DNA of 64,000 nt from Bradyrhizobium sp. CCBAU 53421 (GCF_015291625.1 NZ_CP030047.1:1116001-1180000); one strand, 5' to 3'; positions 16,415 to 26,082 are shown, counted from the stretch's first letter. Notes: generated by a model not told the origin, from the letters alone. A program made the numbers and translations.

Positions 16415-19400
16415 ATGAGTGAAGCGAGCGACGAGGAGCGGAACGAGGAAGCGGAGCCTAATCGTCCCAAGACCATTGTCGTCGGCATCGGGGCCTCCGC
16501 CGGCGGGGTCCGTGCATTGCAGCATCTGTTTGCTGCGCTGCCTGAAAAACCCGGCGCGGCCTTCGTCGTGGTGGTGCACCTCGATCCGGATACGCGTAGC
16601 GAGATGTCCAACATCCTGGCCGCGCGCACCCATATGCCGGTGCTCCAGGTGGGAAAGCCGGTGGCGCTGCAACCGGATCATGTCTACGTCATCCCACCTG
16701 ATCGCCGCCTGCACATCACCGACGACGAGATCGCCACCGCGGAATTCGATGAGCCACGAGGAAAGCGGGCGCCGATCGACCTGTTCTTCCGCTCGCTGGC
16801 GGAGCAGCACGGCGACGGTTGCGCCGTGATCCTGACCGGCGCCGGCTCTGACGGTGCGGTCGGCGTGAGAGCCGTCAAGGAGTCCGGGGGTATCATCCTC
16901 GTGCAGGATCCGACCGAGGCGGAATTCCCCTCGATGCCGCGTGCCGCCATTGCGACGGGCATTGCGGACTTCATCCTGCCGGTCCGCGAGATTGCCCAGC
17001 GCCTGACCGAACTGGTTCGCGAGAAGAACAATGGTGCCCCGGCGGGCCTGCGCGGGTTGAATCCGGACCTGCTGCGGCGAATCCTCGCGCACGTCCGGGT
17101 CCGGACCGGGCACGATTTCTCCAAGTACAAGCGGGCGACGATCCTGCGCCGGATCGCGCGCCGCATGCAGGTGACGAGGTCAGACAGTCCGAACGCGTAT
17201 TACGACGTGCTTCGCGACAGTCCTGACGAGGCGCAGGCGCTGCTCGGCGACCTCCTGATTTCGGTGACCTCGTTCTTCCGGGACAAGGAAGCGTTTCAGA
17301 CGCTCGAGCTGCAGGTCATTCCGCAGCTGTTCCAAGGCAAATTGTCCGACCGCGCGATCCGCGTCTGGGTGCCCGGCTGCGCCACCGGTGAAGAAGCCTA
17401 TTCGGTCGCGATGCTGTTGCTGGAGCAGGCCTCCCGGCAGGATATCCGGCCGACGATCCAGGTGTTCGGCTCCGACATCGACGCCAAGGCACTCGCGATG
17501 GCGCGAGAAGGCCAGTATCCCGCGGCCATCGAGGCCGATGTCAACGAAGATCGCCTGCGGCGGTTTTTCGTGAAGGAGGGCGATCACTATCGCGTTCGCC
17601 AGGAATTGCGCGATCTCGTCCTGTTCGCGAGCCATAGCCTGCTCAAGGACCCACCCTTCTCGCGTCTCGATCTCATCGCCTGCCGCAACCTGCTGATCTA
17701 TCTGGACCGGGATCTTCAGGAACTGGCGTGCAATACATTTCACTACGCGCTCCATCCCGATGGATTCCTGATGCTGGGCACGTCGGAGAGCGCCGATAAT
17801 CCGCCAGGACAATTCCGGACCTTCGACCGCAAGGCGCGCATCTACCAATCCTCGGCTGCGCCGGGCGAGCTGCGTCTGTTGCCGCGCCTGCTCGGCAGCG
17901 TTGCCATCGTGCACGATCAGGCCGCGCATCCGATGCGACCGCCCAGCACCAGCACGTTGCTGAACGAGGCTGCCGCGCACCGCCAGGCGCTCGAAAGGTT
18001 CGCGCCTCCCAGCATTCTGGTCGATCAGTCGCATCGCGTCCTGCACATGTCCGAAAATGCCGGGCGTTTTCTGCAGCCGGCCGGCGGGCCGCTCAGCGGC
18101 AATGTCGTCGATCTGGTGCGGCCCGAACTGCGGTTCGAATTGCGGTCGGCCCTGCACAGGGCTTTCGACACCGCGCAACCCTGGCTCACGCTGCCCATCC
18201 CGGTCCGCTTCAACGGCTCGCCGCATCGGGTGCTGATGCACGTCAAGCCCGCCGACGACCATGACGGCGGTGGGGAGAACAGGGCGGTCGTGCTGTTCAT
18301 CGAGGGCGGCGCGGTCGAACAGGTGACCGAAGGCCGCTCGGCGGAGATCGGCTCAGGCAACGAAATCATCAGCCGACTGCGCGAAGAGTTGCAGCAGACC
18401 CAGTCGCGGCTGCGGACGACCCGAGAGGAATCCGAGAGCGCCAACGAGGAATTGCGCGCGGCCAACGAGGAATTGCAATCGATTAACGAGGAATACCGCT
18501 CCACCTCCGAGGAACTGGAAACCAGCAAGGAGGAGCTGCAGTCGATCAATGAGGAACTGCAAACCGTCAACAGCGAACTCAAGCTGAAGCTTGAGGCGGT
18601 CTCGCGTGCGCACAGCGATCTTCAAAACCTGATGGCTGCGACCGATTTCGGCACGCTGTTCCTCGATTCCAGTTTGCGGATCAAGCGATTCACGCAGCAG
18701 GTCACCGAACTGTTCAGCATCACGCCGAGCGACGAGGGCCGCCCGATCTCGGATTTCGCCCACCGACTGGAATATGACGGCCTCGTCGGCGATGCCCGCA
18801 GGGTGCTTTCCAACCTCACGCCGATCGGGCACGAAATTCGCAGCCGTGACGGCCGCTGGTACGATGTACGGCTACGCCCTTATCGCACGGTCGATGACAA
18901 GATCGACGGCGTCGTTCTGACTTTCGTCGACATGACGGACCGGCGGCATACCGAGGAGGCGCTCCGGACCAGCGAACGCAAGCTTCGCCAGGAGACACAG
19001 CTGGTCGAACTCGCGCACGATCCGATCTTTATCTGGGATTTCAGCGGCACTATTCTGGAGTGGAATCGCGGCAGCGAACAGCTCTACGGTTTCAGCCGCG
19101 ACGAAGCGGTCGGAAAGAAGAAAGAGAAGCTGATCGGTACGATCGTGCCGGGCAGCTCATTCGCCGAACTGCGGGTCAAGCTGCACGAAGAAGGCAGCTG
19201 GAGCGGTGAAATCAAGCACAGGACCAAGGACGGCCGGGAGTTGACGGTCGAGAGCCGCATTATCCTGGAGACGGTCGGTGGTCAGCAGCTTGCGCTGGAG
19301 AGCACGCGAGACGTGACCGAACGCAAGGCATGGGAGACGCAGCAGAGGCTGTTGCTCCGCGAACTGACCCATCGCGTCAAGAACACGCTGACGGTGGTGC

Positions 19401-19939
19401 AATCGATCGCGCATCAAACCCGCCGCTTCAGCAAATCCTATGAGGAGTTCACTGACCGCCTGGACGGCCGCCTCACCGCGCTCGCCGCGGCGCATTCACT
19501 GCTGGTGGATTCCGACTGGAGGGGCGCCGATCTCGGGACGCTGGCACGCAGGCAATTCGAGCCTCACGTCGGCGGCAATCCCGACCGGGTCAAGATCACG
19601 GGCGAGCCGGTGTTCTTGCCGGCCGATCTGGCGACCCCGTTCGGGCTGGTATTCCACGAGCTTGCCACCAACGCCGCCAAATACGGCCCGTTTTCACGGC
19701 GCACTGGTACCGTGGATCTGAGCTGGAAACTGGAAACACGGAATGGGCAACCGTCCCTGACGGTGATCTGGCGCGAGCGCGGCGGGCCGAAGATCACCGA
19801 GCCGAAGGCAAAGGGCTTTGGCAGCGAGTTGATCGAACGGGCGATACCGCAGTCGACCGTTCGGCGAGAGTTTGCCTCCGGCGGGGTCATCTGCACGATC
19901 GACGTGCAACTTCCGAAGGCTCTAGACCTCAGACCGTAG
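16415..19939 (+). CDS. CheB-CheR-coiled coil-PAS-PAS-HWE histidine kinase hybrid
   Basis: 1174 residues. Order: CheB methylesterase (about 18-205; triad S28, H55, D146), CheR methyltransferase (about 215-475; SAM motif VWVPGCATGEEAYS), a linker, a Glu-rich coiled coil (about 648-735, with repeated NEELQS/SEELETS units), a PAS domain (about 740-855), a second PAS with PAC (about 870-985), and an HWE/HisKA_2 kinase. H986 in ELTHRVKNTLTVVQS is the likely phosphoacceptor; the ATPase has VFHELATNAAKYGPFS and GFGSELIERA. Such proteins combine methylation-type sensing with a kinase; the ligand is unknown. The stop is 23 bases from the convergent response regulator. Confidence 0.93.
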   Translation: MSEASDEERNEEAEPNRPKTIVVGIGASAGGVRALQHLFAALPEKPGAAFVVVVHLDPDTRSEMSNILAARTHMPVLQVGKPVALQPDHVYVIPPDRRLHITDDEIATAEFDEPRGKRAPIDLFFRSLAEQHGDGCAVILTGAGSDGAVGVRAVKESGGIILVQDPTEAEFPSMPRAAIATGIADFILPVREIAQRLTELVREKNNGAPAGLRGLNPDLLRRILAHVRVRTGHDFSKYKRATILRRIARRMQVTRSDSPNAYYDVLRDSPDEAQALLGDLLISVTSFFRDKEAFQTLELQVIPQLFQGKLSDRAIRVWVPGCATGEEAYSVAMLLLEQASRQDIRPTIQVFGSDIDAKALAMAREGQYPAAIEADVNEDRLRRFFVKEGDHYRVRQELRDLVLFASHSLLKDPPFSRLDLIACRNLLIYLDRDLQELACNTFHYALHPDGFLMLGTSESADNPPGQFRTFDRKARIYQSSAAPGELRLLPRLLGSVAIVHDQAAHPMRPPSTSTLLNEAAAHRQALERFAPPSILVDQSHRVLHMSENAGRFLQPAGGPLSGNVVDLVRPELRFELRSALHRAFDTAQPWLTLPIPVRFNGSPHRVLMHVKPADDHDGGGENRAVVLFIEGGAVEQVTEGRSAEIGSGNEIISRLREELQQTQSRLRTTREESESANEELRAANEELQSINEEYRSTSEELETSKEELQSINEELQTVNSELKLKLEAVSRAHSDLQNLMAATDFGTLFLDSSLRIKRFTQQVTELFSITPSDEGRPISDFAHRLEYDGLVGDARRVLSNLTPIGHEIRSRDGRWYDVRLRPYRTVDDKIDGVVLTFVDMTDRRHTEEALRTSERKLRQETQLVELAHDPIFIWDFSGTILEWNRGSEQLYGFSRDEAVGKKKEKLIGTIVPGSSFAELRVKLHEEGSWSGEIKHRTKDGRELTVESRIILETVGGQQLALESTRDVTERKAWETQQRLLLRELTHRVKNTLTVVQSIAHQTRRFSKSYEEFTDRLDGRLTALAAAHSLLVDSDWRGADLGTLARRQFEPHVGGNPDRVKITGEPVFLPADLATPFGLVFHELATNAAKYGPFSRRTGTVDLSWKLETRNGQPSLTVIWRERGGPKITEPKAKGFGSELIERAIPQSTVRREFASGGVICTIDVQLPKALDLRP

Positions 19940-19962
19940 CGCGCGGCCGGGCCGAAGTTGAT

Positions 19963-20394
19963 CTAGCAGCCCGCCGAGTTCGCTTTGCGCGGCGGACCTC
20001 GCGATTCCGGATCGGCAAACAGGCCCCTGATAGAGCTGTGGACACCCCCGGTGGCTTTGTGCAGGGCACGCGCCAATTCGTCGCGCTGAAAAGGTTTTGT
20101 CAGGGTCGGCACTGCCCGAAAACGATCGGCCACGCCATCTGCGCCATAGCCGGTTGCGAACACGAAAGGAATGCCACGCCCGCTGAGAATGTCGGCGACG
20201 GCGAAGGTGTCCTGGCCGCTCAGGTTGACATCGAGCAGGGCAGCGTCGATGTCGGCGTCCCGCGCCATTGCGAGAGCTTGCTTCGGCCCGACGGCCCAGC
20301 CCGCGACGTCCCATCCCAAATCTTCCAGGAAGTCTTCCACCATCATGGCAATCATCGGCTCATCTTCGACGATCAGGATGCGACGCGTAGCCAC
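19963..20394 (-). CDS. Single-domain response regulator
   Basis: 143 residues from GTG 20394, preceded by GAGGAG at a good distance. The receiver domain is complete: acidic pair in LIVEDEP (D11, E12 region), phosphoacceptor D55 in ALLDVNL, T81 in FATGYG, K100 in TLTKPFQ. There is no output domain, only a basic tail ending in Cys. Convergent with the HWE kinase gene and the obvious candidate partner, since HWE kinases often signal through receiver-only proteins. Confidence 0.9.
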   Translation of the reverse strand: MATRRILIVEDEPMIAMMVEDFLEDLGWDVAGWAVGPKQALAMARDADIDAALLDVNLSGQDTFAVADILSGRGIPFVFATGYGADGVADRFRAVPTLTKPFQRDELARALHKATGGVHSSIRGLFADPESRGPPRKANSAGC

Positions 20395-20479
20395 GGCTAA
20401 CTCCTCGACGATATGGCAATAAAAACGGGCAACGAGGCGCGCGAAGAAAATCGGTCGCGGGCAACAAGCCGCCGGGATT

Positions 20480-20770
20480 TCAAATCACCCGGCGTTCCGG
20501 CGAGATATCGTGGGAGTAGTGGGAACGGTCCACCAGGCTCCCGACAGCCAACGTCTTCAACACGTCCAGGTTCCGCTCGCCCTTTGCGACGGCCGCCACA
20601 ATGGAGCAAGCCATCTCGGCTTTTATCGCCGACGTGCGTTTGGCTTCAGGGAGAGTCGCCGTGGCGTCGTCGAGAACGGCCTTCATCTGCTGGATGAGGT
20701 CAGCTGAGTAGACAGCCCCTCTAGGATTCACGTTGGGATCCTCCCGAAAGTGAACCCTGCCCAGCCTCAT
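20480..20770 (-). CDS. Small hypothetical protein
   Basis: 96 residues beginning MRLGRVHFREDPNVNPRGAV, predicted soluble and helical, with EMACSIVAAVAKGERNLDVLKTLA in the middle. It has a compositional profile like its neighbours. I do not recognise the family. It lies 85 bases upstream of the response regulator gene on the same strand and may be transcribed with it. Confidence 0.6.
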   Translation of the reverse strand: MRLGRVHFREDPNVNPRGAVYSADLIQQMKAVLDDATATLPEAKRTSAIKAEMACSIVAAVAKGERNLDVLKTLAVGSLVDRSHYSHDISPERRVI

Positions 20771-20834
20771 GCTAGATACGAAAGACCCCGTGGGGCAACA
20801 AATTTCGCGAGTTCCGCAAGTTGGGGCGCGCGCA

Positions 20835-21671
20835 TCAATTCAGATTGATATTGAATTCGTAGCTTTTGTCGCCGCCGACCAGGGTCAGCTTCAACGCGGC
20901 GCCGTCGGCCTTGGCGCCGGGCGGCAGGCCGTCGAGTTCGAACGAGAAGCGCTTCACGCCCGGCGGCGCGTGCGCGACGAGCTTCGGCACCGGCAGTGCC
21001 CATTCGGGCGTCGGCCCCTCGACGAACAGGCTGAGATCCTTGTTCTCGGGCGCGGCGACGTCGACCAGCACGTTGTTGCCGTCGCGCTTGACGTCGCGGA
21101 TCGTGAACGGGGTGGGGTCGCCGATATTGGCGGGCTTCGGCACCGCGTTGAGCGCTTCCGACAGCGCGGCGTCCTCGGTCGAGGCGACGCTGGCGAACGC
21201 GAGCTCGGCCTTCGCCTCCACCGGCACGCACAGCTTCTCGCACACCGCGTAGTTGATGTCGGCGCGCAGCACCAGCGGCTTGTCGGGATTCTTGGCGACG
21301 ATGCGCAGCGGCAGCACCACCTGGTGCTTGTAGCCGAGCGAGGTGCCTCCGGCGCCGTCGTCGAACTGGCGCGGCGCCGGCCACATCACCGTGACCGCAT
21401 CGACATTGTCCGATTTGGAGAAATCGAACCGCGGCGGCACGCCGGAATCGCCTGGCGTCCGCCAGTAGGTCTTCCAGCCGTCCTGCAGCTGGAAGGCGAT
21501 GCCGCCGAGCAGCACCGCGCCGCTGCGCGATCCGGCCAGCAGCCGCACCGCCGAATGCGTGTCCTGCTGCCATGGCGAGGCGTCGTCGGCGCGAACCTCC
21601 GCTGCCATACATGCGACGGAAAATATGGCGGCAACGGCAAATGCGGCCCGCAAAGGAACTGTGACGATCAT
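20835..21671 (-). CDS. Secreted protein with DsbD alpha-like domain
   Basis: 278 residues with a Sec signal (cleavage after AAEVRA). The mature part matches the periplasmic N-terminal domain of the thiol:disulfide interchange protein DsbD: GIAFQLQDGWKTYWRTPGDSG, PRRFDFS-like strand and a Cys pair in YAVCEKLCVPVEA. Unlike full DsbD it has no membrane domain and no thioredoxin domain, so it must receive electrons from another protein. A role in periplasmic thiol homeostasis or cytochrome maturation is plausible but inferred. Confidence 0.82.
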   Translation of the reverse strand: MIVTVPLRAAFAVAAIFSVACMAAEVRADDASPWQQDTHSAVRLLAGSRSGAVLLGGIAFQLQDGWKTYWRTPGDSGVPPRFDFSKSDNVDAVTVMWPAPRQFDDGAGGTSLGYKHQVVLPLRIVAKNPDKPLVLRADINYAVCEKLCVPVEAKAELAFASVASTEDAALSEALNAVPKPANIGDPTPFTIRDVKRDGNNVLVDVAAPENKDLSLFVEGPTPEWALPVPKLVAHAPPGVKRFSFELDGLPPGAKADGAALKLTLVGGDKSYEFNINLN

Positions 21672-21807
21672 GAGACGTCTTTACCTGCAACTTTCGTTGC
21701 AAACCATTGAATTGCTTGTGATGCATCGCCGCACGGCGGCCGAAGGTTGATTGACAGAACCGCCACCCAATATCAGGATGCCAAATCAGCAGGAAAGGCC
21801 TTTGCGG

Positions 21808-22467
21808 ATGCGCCCTGAAGGCAAAACAGGCAAGACTCGCAAGACCGCCGCCGGCAGAAGCGCCGCCATCGGTCACAACGCGCCCGAGGACGGCTACCTC
21901 GACGGCCAGATGCTGATTGCGATGCCCGTGATGAGCGATCCGCGGTTCGAACGCTCGGTGATCTACATGTGCGCCCATTCCTCGGAGGGGGCGATGGGCA
22001 TCATCGTCAACCGCCCGGCCGGCAGCATCGATTTCCCCGGCCTCCTGGTGCAGCTCGACATCATCCAGAAGTCGGACCAGATCCAGCTGCCGGAAAATGC
22101 CGAGATGATGAAAGTGATGAAGGGCGGTCCGGTCGACACCGGTCGCGGCTTCGTGCTGCATTCCAGCGACTTCTACATACAGGATGCGACGCTCAACATC
22201 GACGACGGCATCTCGCTCACCGCGACCGTCGATATCCTGAAGGCGATCGCCAAGGGCTCGGGCCCCAAGCACGCGATCCTCGCGCTCGGCTATGCCGGCT
22301 GGGGACCTGGCCAGCTCGAGAACGAGATCCAGCACAATGGCTGGCTGCATTGCGATGCCGATCCGGAGCTGATCTTCGGCACCGATGTCGACGAGAAATA
22401 CGCCAGCGCCCTGCGCAAGATCGGCATCGAGGCCGGCATGCTGTCGAACGACGCCGGGCACGCGTAG
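21808..22467 (+). CDS. YqgE/AlgH family protein (UPF0301)
   Basis: 219 residues. [33 protein letters not shown] and the later [13 protein letters not shown] and [15 protein letters not shown] are diagnostic of the family. Its molecular function is not established; AlgH was named for an effect on alginate in Pseudomonas. I chose ATG 21808 because AGGAAAGG at 21791-21798 is well spaced. TTG 21751 (GAAGG just upstream) and ATG 21778 are alternatives giving 238 and 229 residues. Divergent from the DsbD-like gene. Confidence 0.9.
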   Translation: MRPEGKTGKTRKTAAGRSAAIGHNAPEDGYLDGQMLIAMPVMSDPRFERSVIYMCAHSSEGAMGIIVNRPAGSIDFPGLLVQLDIIQKSDQIQLPENAEMMKVMKGGPVDTGRGFVLHSSDFYIQDATLNIDDGISLTATVDILKAIAKGSGPKHAILALGYAGWGPGQLENEIQHNGWLHCDADPELIFGTDVDEKYASALRKIGIEAGMLSNDAGHA

Positions 22468-22530
22468 CTCTGGCCACACCCACAGTGTCGTCGACAGTGG
22501 TTTTGGTTACGACAGAGCCTCCATCTCAAT

Positions 22531-22700
22531 GTCGTCCCTGCGAAAGCAGGGACCCATAACCACCGCATGCAGTTGTGACGCCGCGCTGGGGCCACGGCCT
22601 CGCGCCACAACGGCGCCCTGTGGTTATGGGTCCCGGGTCGCGCGGAGCCTGTCATCGGGCGGCGCTTCGCGCCGACCCGTTGGCTTGCCCGGGACGACGG
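22531..22700. repeat. Mosaic intergenic repeat G1
   Basis: Outer arms GTCGTCCCTGCG and the matching CCCGGGACGAC end. CCCATAACCAC (22552-22562) pairs with GTGGTTATGGG (22620-22630). Its right part, beginning GCGGAGCCTGTCATCGGGCG and continuing into the Ala-tRNA-unrelated hairpin GGCGCTTCGCGCC, is shared with the element at 45004-45156. Confidence 0.75.
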
Positions 22701-22715
22701 CTGTAATTGCGTCCG

Positions 22716-23603
22716 CTACTCCGCCGCCTCCTGCGCCACGGTCGGCTGCGTACCCGCCACCGTGGCGCGGCGCATGTCGCGGGGCTGCGACTGGTCGTAG
22801 CGGCGGACGCGGTGCACGGTCTGGCGGTTGTCCCACATCACGAGGTCATGCACCGTCCATTTGTGCACATAGACGAATTCGCCCTGCGTGGCGTGCTCGG
22901 TGAGATCGCGCAGCAACAGCCGCGCCTCCGGCATGCTCATGCCCTTGATGGCGCCGGCATGCGATGACAGGTACAGCGACTTGCGGCCGTGCACCGGATG
23001 GGTGCGCACCAGGCGCTGCAGCACCGGCTTGAACATCTCTTTTTCCTCGTCGGTGTAGTCGAGGAAGCCGAGCGAGCCGCGCGAATACATCAGCGAGTGC
23101 TCGCAGATCATGTCGTCAATCTCGGTCTTGGTCTCGTCGTCGAGCGCGTCATAGGCGGCACGCATGTCGGCGAATTCGGTGTTGCCGCCCTTCGGGTTGA
23201 CTACGCGCGCCGACAGCAGCGAGAATTTTGCCGGGATCGGCCGGAATGAGCTGTCGGAATGCCACAGGCAGTTGCCGAGATTGAACAGATGGGTGCGGTG
23301 ATCCTTCGGCAGCGGCTTGCCGTCCTTGCCGAGATTGCCGACATCGTTGAGCCCGGAGGAGAGGCGGTAGTCTTCCTTCTTGGTCACCGTGCCGCCACGC
23401 GCGTTCTCGCGCTCGCCGAAGTTCAGCGCGAACGCCATCTGCTGCTCGTCCGTGATGTCCTGGCCATGGAAGACGAGCACGGCGTATTTGTCCATGCCGG
23501 CCTCGATGTCGATCGCTTCCTGCTTCGTCAGCGGCTTGCGCAGATCGACGCCGGATACCTCGCCGACGAAATGCTTGTGAAGCTGCCGGATCAGGACCGT
23601 CAT
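22716..23603 (-). CDS. TauD/TfdA-family Fe(II)/2-oxoglutarate dioxygenase
   Basis: 295 residues from ATG 23603. The iron ligands are H115 and D117 (CLWHSDSSF) and H264 (QTVHRVRRYD), with the 2-oxoglutarate-binding Arg in PRDMRRATV. The opening IRQLHKHFVGEVSGVDLRKPLT is typical of alpha-ketoglutarate-dependent taurine/2,4-D dioxygenases; the SGLNDVGNLGKDGKPL insert is closer to TfdA-like enzymes than to TauD. Substrate unknown. With the sulfur locus at the left end, a sulfonate role is possible, but there is no adjacent taurine transporter. The frame stays open further upstream to 23909, but that segment lies in repeat sequence. Confidence 0.87.
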   Translation of the reverse strand: MTVLIRQLHKHFVGEVSGVDLRKPLTKQEAIDIEAGMDKYAVLVFHGQDITDEQQMAFALNFGERENARGGTVTKKEDYRLSSGLNDVGNLGKDGKPLPKDHRTHLFNLGNCLWHSDSSFRPIPAKFSLLSARVVNPKGGNTEFADMRAAYDALDDETKTEIDDMICEHSLMYSRGSLGFLDYTDEEKEMFKPVLQRLVRTHPVHGRKSLYLSSHAGAIKGMSMPEARLLLRDLTEHATQGEFVYVHKWTVHDLVMWDNRQTVHRVRRYDQSQPRDMRRATVAGTQPTVAQEAAE

Positions 23604-23716
23604 TGGTGTATCTCCCCGAATCTTGCGGGCGGTTGTCCCGCTTCGTTTGACGGGAAGGCTACTCCCGAGATGCGGCCTGTCAACGCACGGAACGACATGC
23701 AGGGTTGCGCAGCCGC

Positions 23717-23830
23717 GTGTCCCGGACGCGGTGCAGCGTCTCTTGACGCTGCGCCGCAGAGCCGGGACCCATGCTGCGTGGCCCCCGGATCGGCAGCGCA
23801 TCGCTCTGTGCTGCGCCGCATCCGGGGAAC
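23717..23830. repeat. Intergenic palindromic repeat K next to the SDR stop
   Basis: GTGTCCCGGACGCGGTGCAG pairs in part with CTGCGCCGCATCCGGGGAAC, with an inner GCAGCGTC...GACGCTGC hairpin (23733-23752). It ends 3 bases before the stop of the leftward SDR gene. Confidence 0.6.
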
Positions 23831-23833
23831 GCA

Positions 23834-24613
23834 TCAAGCGTTTCTGGCCATCAACCCGCCGTCGACCGGAATCACGGCGCCGGTCAGGAATGATGCGGCG
23901 GGCAGGCACAGGCTCAGCGTCATATGCGCGACCTCTTCCGGATCGCCGTAACGCGCGAGCGCGGTGCGGCGCTTGGCGTAAATCGTCTTGTGCTCCTCGG
24001 AGATGCGGTCGGTGATGGCGGTGCGGATCGGGCCCGGGCAGATGCAGTTCACGGTGATGCCTTCGCGCCCCAGTTCCACAGCGAGCGAGCGGGTCAGGCT
24101 GGTGACGCCGCCCTTTGCCGCGGAGTAGGGGCTGTGCAGGCCTGTTGCACCCAGAGCTTCCGTGGAGGCGATGTTGACGATGCGCGGCGATCGCGACTTG
24201 CGCAGGTATGGCAGCGCGGCGCGGATGATGCGCGGATGCGCCGTCAGCATCACAGCGATGCCCTTGGCCCAGGCGTCCTCGTAAGCAGGATCGTCGATCG
24301 CCACCCGCACCGAGATGCCGGCATTGTTGACGACGATGTCGAGACCGCCGAAATGCGCGGCGACATCATTGACGACCCGGGTGATGGCGTCGCGATCGCT
24401 GACGTCCAGCGTCCAGGCCTTTGCCGAGCCGCCGCTTGCGGAAATCTCCTTCGCCACCGCCTGCGTGCCATCTTCGGTCAAATCGGTGACCGCGACGTTG
24501 GCGCCTTCGTCGGCGAACACGCGCGCGGTGGCGCGGCCCATGCCGCTGGCTGCTCCCGTGACGAGAACGGTGAGGCCCTTCACCGAACGGCTGAGCTGCT
24601 TGTATTCGGACAC
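23834..24613 (-). CDS. SDR family oxidoreductase
   Basis: 259 residues from GTG 24613, which has an excellent GGGAGG site six bases upstream. Classical short-chain dehydrogenase: TGAASGMG cofactor motif (about 19-26), VTDL acidic residue suggesting NAD preference, NNAGISVRVA, catalytic Tyr/Lys in SPYSAAKGG, and the PGPIRTAITD segment. Substrate cannot be deduced. It diverges from a second SDR gene; the 180-base gap between them holds both promoters. Confidence 0.88.
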   Translation of the reverse strand: MSEYKQLSRSVKGLTVLVTGAASGMGRATARVFADEGANVAVTDLTEDGTQAVAKEISASGGSAKAWTLDVSDRDAITRVVNDVAAHFGGLDIVVNNAGISVRVAIDDPAYEDAWAKGIAVMLTAHPRIIRAALPYLRKSRSPRIVNIASTEALGATGLHSPYSAAKGGVTSLTRSLAVELGREGITVNCICPGPIRTAITDRISEEHKTIYAKRRTALARYGDPEEVAHMTLSLCLPAASFLTGAVIPVDGGLMARNA

Positions 24614-24793
24614 GACGGACCTCCCAATTGTTTTTTGCGTTGTGAGACACGGCGACGCTGGCACCGATCGGCAGGGACGTCAAACCAGCGATCCCGTATC
24701 GCCGCACGCGCAGCGCGTTAACGCAAGTTTCTCCGTTGGCTTTTCGAAAAGGATCATGCTCAATCAAAGAAAACAGCACGGGAGAGGAACGCG

Positions 24794-25528
24794 ATGAACG
24801 AGCTCGATTTCGGCGGCAAGCAGGTACTGGTGGTCGGCGGCTCCAGCGGCATCGGCAACGGCATCGCGCAGGCCTTCCGCGCCAAGGGCGCACGCGTTGC
24901 CGTGTACGGCACCCGCGCGCAGGCGAGCGACTATTCCGCCGAGGAAGGCTCGCATCTCGAGGGCCTTGACTATGCGCAGCTCGATGTCTCCGATCCGCAG
25001 GCGATCGAGAACCTCGCGCCGTCATTCGATCGGCTCGACGTGCTGGTGCTGGCGCAGGGCGCGGTGATTTACCGCCGCGGGGAATTCCAGATGGAAGGTT
25101 TCCGCAAGGTGCTCGAAGTCAATCTGATGAGCCTGATGGCCTGCGCCACCAAATTCCACGCGATGCTGAGCGCGAGCAAAGGCTCGCTGATCATCGTGAG
25201 CTCGACCGCGGCCTATCATTCCACGATGGGCAACCCGGCCTACAACGCCTCGAAGACCGGCGCGGTCGGGCTGACGCGTACGCTCGGCGAGGCCTGGGCG
25301 GAGAATGGCATCCGCGTCAACGGCATCGCGCCGGGCCTCGTCGACACCAAGATGACCAAGGCGACGACCGCGAATCCGAAGCGGCTCGAAGGCGCGCTGG
25401 AGCGCATTCCGCTGAAGCGCCTCGGCACGCCAGCGGACATGGCCGGCGCCGCGCTGTTCCTGGCCTCGCCGCTTGCGTCCTACGTCGTCGGCCAGACCAT
25501 CATCGTTGATGGTGGGCTGATTCTCTAG
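24794..25528 (+). CDS. SDR family oxidoreductase
   Basis: 244 residues, with GGGAGAGG (24780-24787) ahead of ATG 24794. The cofactor motif is VGGSSGIG, the catalytic Tyr/Lys are in NPAYNASKTG, and the end VVGQTIIVDGGL is typical. The usual NNAG block reads LAQGAVIYRR, a looser form. Substrate unknown. The two divergent SDRs may act in one pathway, which is inference from arrangement only. Confidence 0.88.
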   Translation: MNELDFGGKQVLVVGGSSGIGNGIAQAFRAKGARVAVYGTRAQASDYSAEEGSHLEGLDYAQLDVSDPQAIENLAPSFDRLDVLVLAQGAVIYRRGEFQMEGFRKVLEVNLMSLMACATKFHAMLSASKGSLIIVSSTAAYHSTMGNPAYNASKTGAVGLTRTLGEAWAENGIRVNGIAPGLVDTKMTKATTANPKRLEGALERIPLKRLGTPADMAGAALFLASPLASYVVGQTIIVDGGLIL

Positions 25529-25587
25529 CTCCAGGAACTTGCGCTCGGTTCCCCGGTTGGCTCACTGACAGTTCAGGGAGCGTCACG

Positions 25588-25962
25588 ATGGACAAGGATC
25601 GGATTTTCGGAACGGCAAAGGAATTTGCAGGCAAGGCCGAGGGCGCCGTCGGCGACGCGACCGGCGATGCGCAGACGCAGGCCTCGGGTCGCGCACGCGA
25701 AGCGGGCGCAGTGCAGGATCTCTACGGCCAGGCCAAGGATGCGGCGCGCGATGCCGCCGACACCGCGGTCAACTACGCCAAGGATGCTTACGAACATCGC
25801 GGCGAGACGGTTCGCAGCGGTCAGAAGGCGATGGCGCAGACGGTACAGGACAATCCGCTCGGTTCGCTGTTGATCGCCGGCGGCATCGGCTTTGCGCTCG
25901 CGCTGCTGATGACGCGCCAGCCGCGCCGCCCGCCGCCGTCGCGCTGGCGGTACTACGGCTAG
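25588..25962 (+). CDS. CsbD-like stress protein with C-terminal membrane anchor
   Basis: 124 residues. The N-terminal part MDKDRIFGTAKEFAGKAEGA with GDATGDAQTQASG is CsbD-like; the rest is an amphipathic Ala/Lys/Asp helix leading to DNPLGSLLIAGGIGFALALL, a hydrophobic segment followed by RQPRRPPPSRWRYY, as in ElaB/YqjD-type anchored proteins. Such proteins are usually induced under general stress. Function unknown; monocistronic. Confidence 0.8.
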   Translation: MDKDRIFGTAKEFAGKAEGAVGDATGDAQTQASGRAREAGAVQDLYGQAKDAARDAADTAVNYAKDAYEHRGETVRSGQKAMAQTVQDNPLGSLLIAGGIGFALALLMTRQPRRPPPSRWRYYG

Positions 25963-25977
25963 TCGATCGTCTCACGT

Positions 25978-26024
25978 CCTGTCATTCGGCGGCGCTTCGC
26001 GCCGACCGGGTGGCTCGCAATGAT
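25978..26024. repeat. Partial family F repeat (right half only)
   Basis: CCTGTCATTCGGCGGCGCTT and the following CGCGCCGACCGGGTGGCTCG correspond to the right half of the element at 45004-45156. The left half is missing, so the outer GTCATTGCGAG stem cannot form. Confidence 0.75.
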
Positions 26025-26082
26025 GTGGATGGATCCTGCGCGCTTCGTCGTTCAGTCGTTCTGAACAGTCTGGCGGAAATCT

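Noticed and set aside
23604..23909. Upstream extension of the TauD-type dioxygenase
   Set aside because: The region is a palindromic repeat plus low-complexity sequence; ATG 23603 matches the family start.
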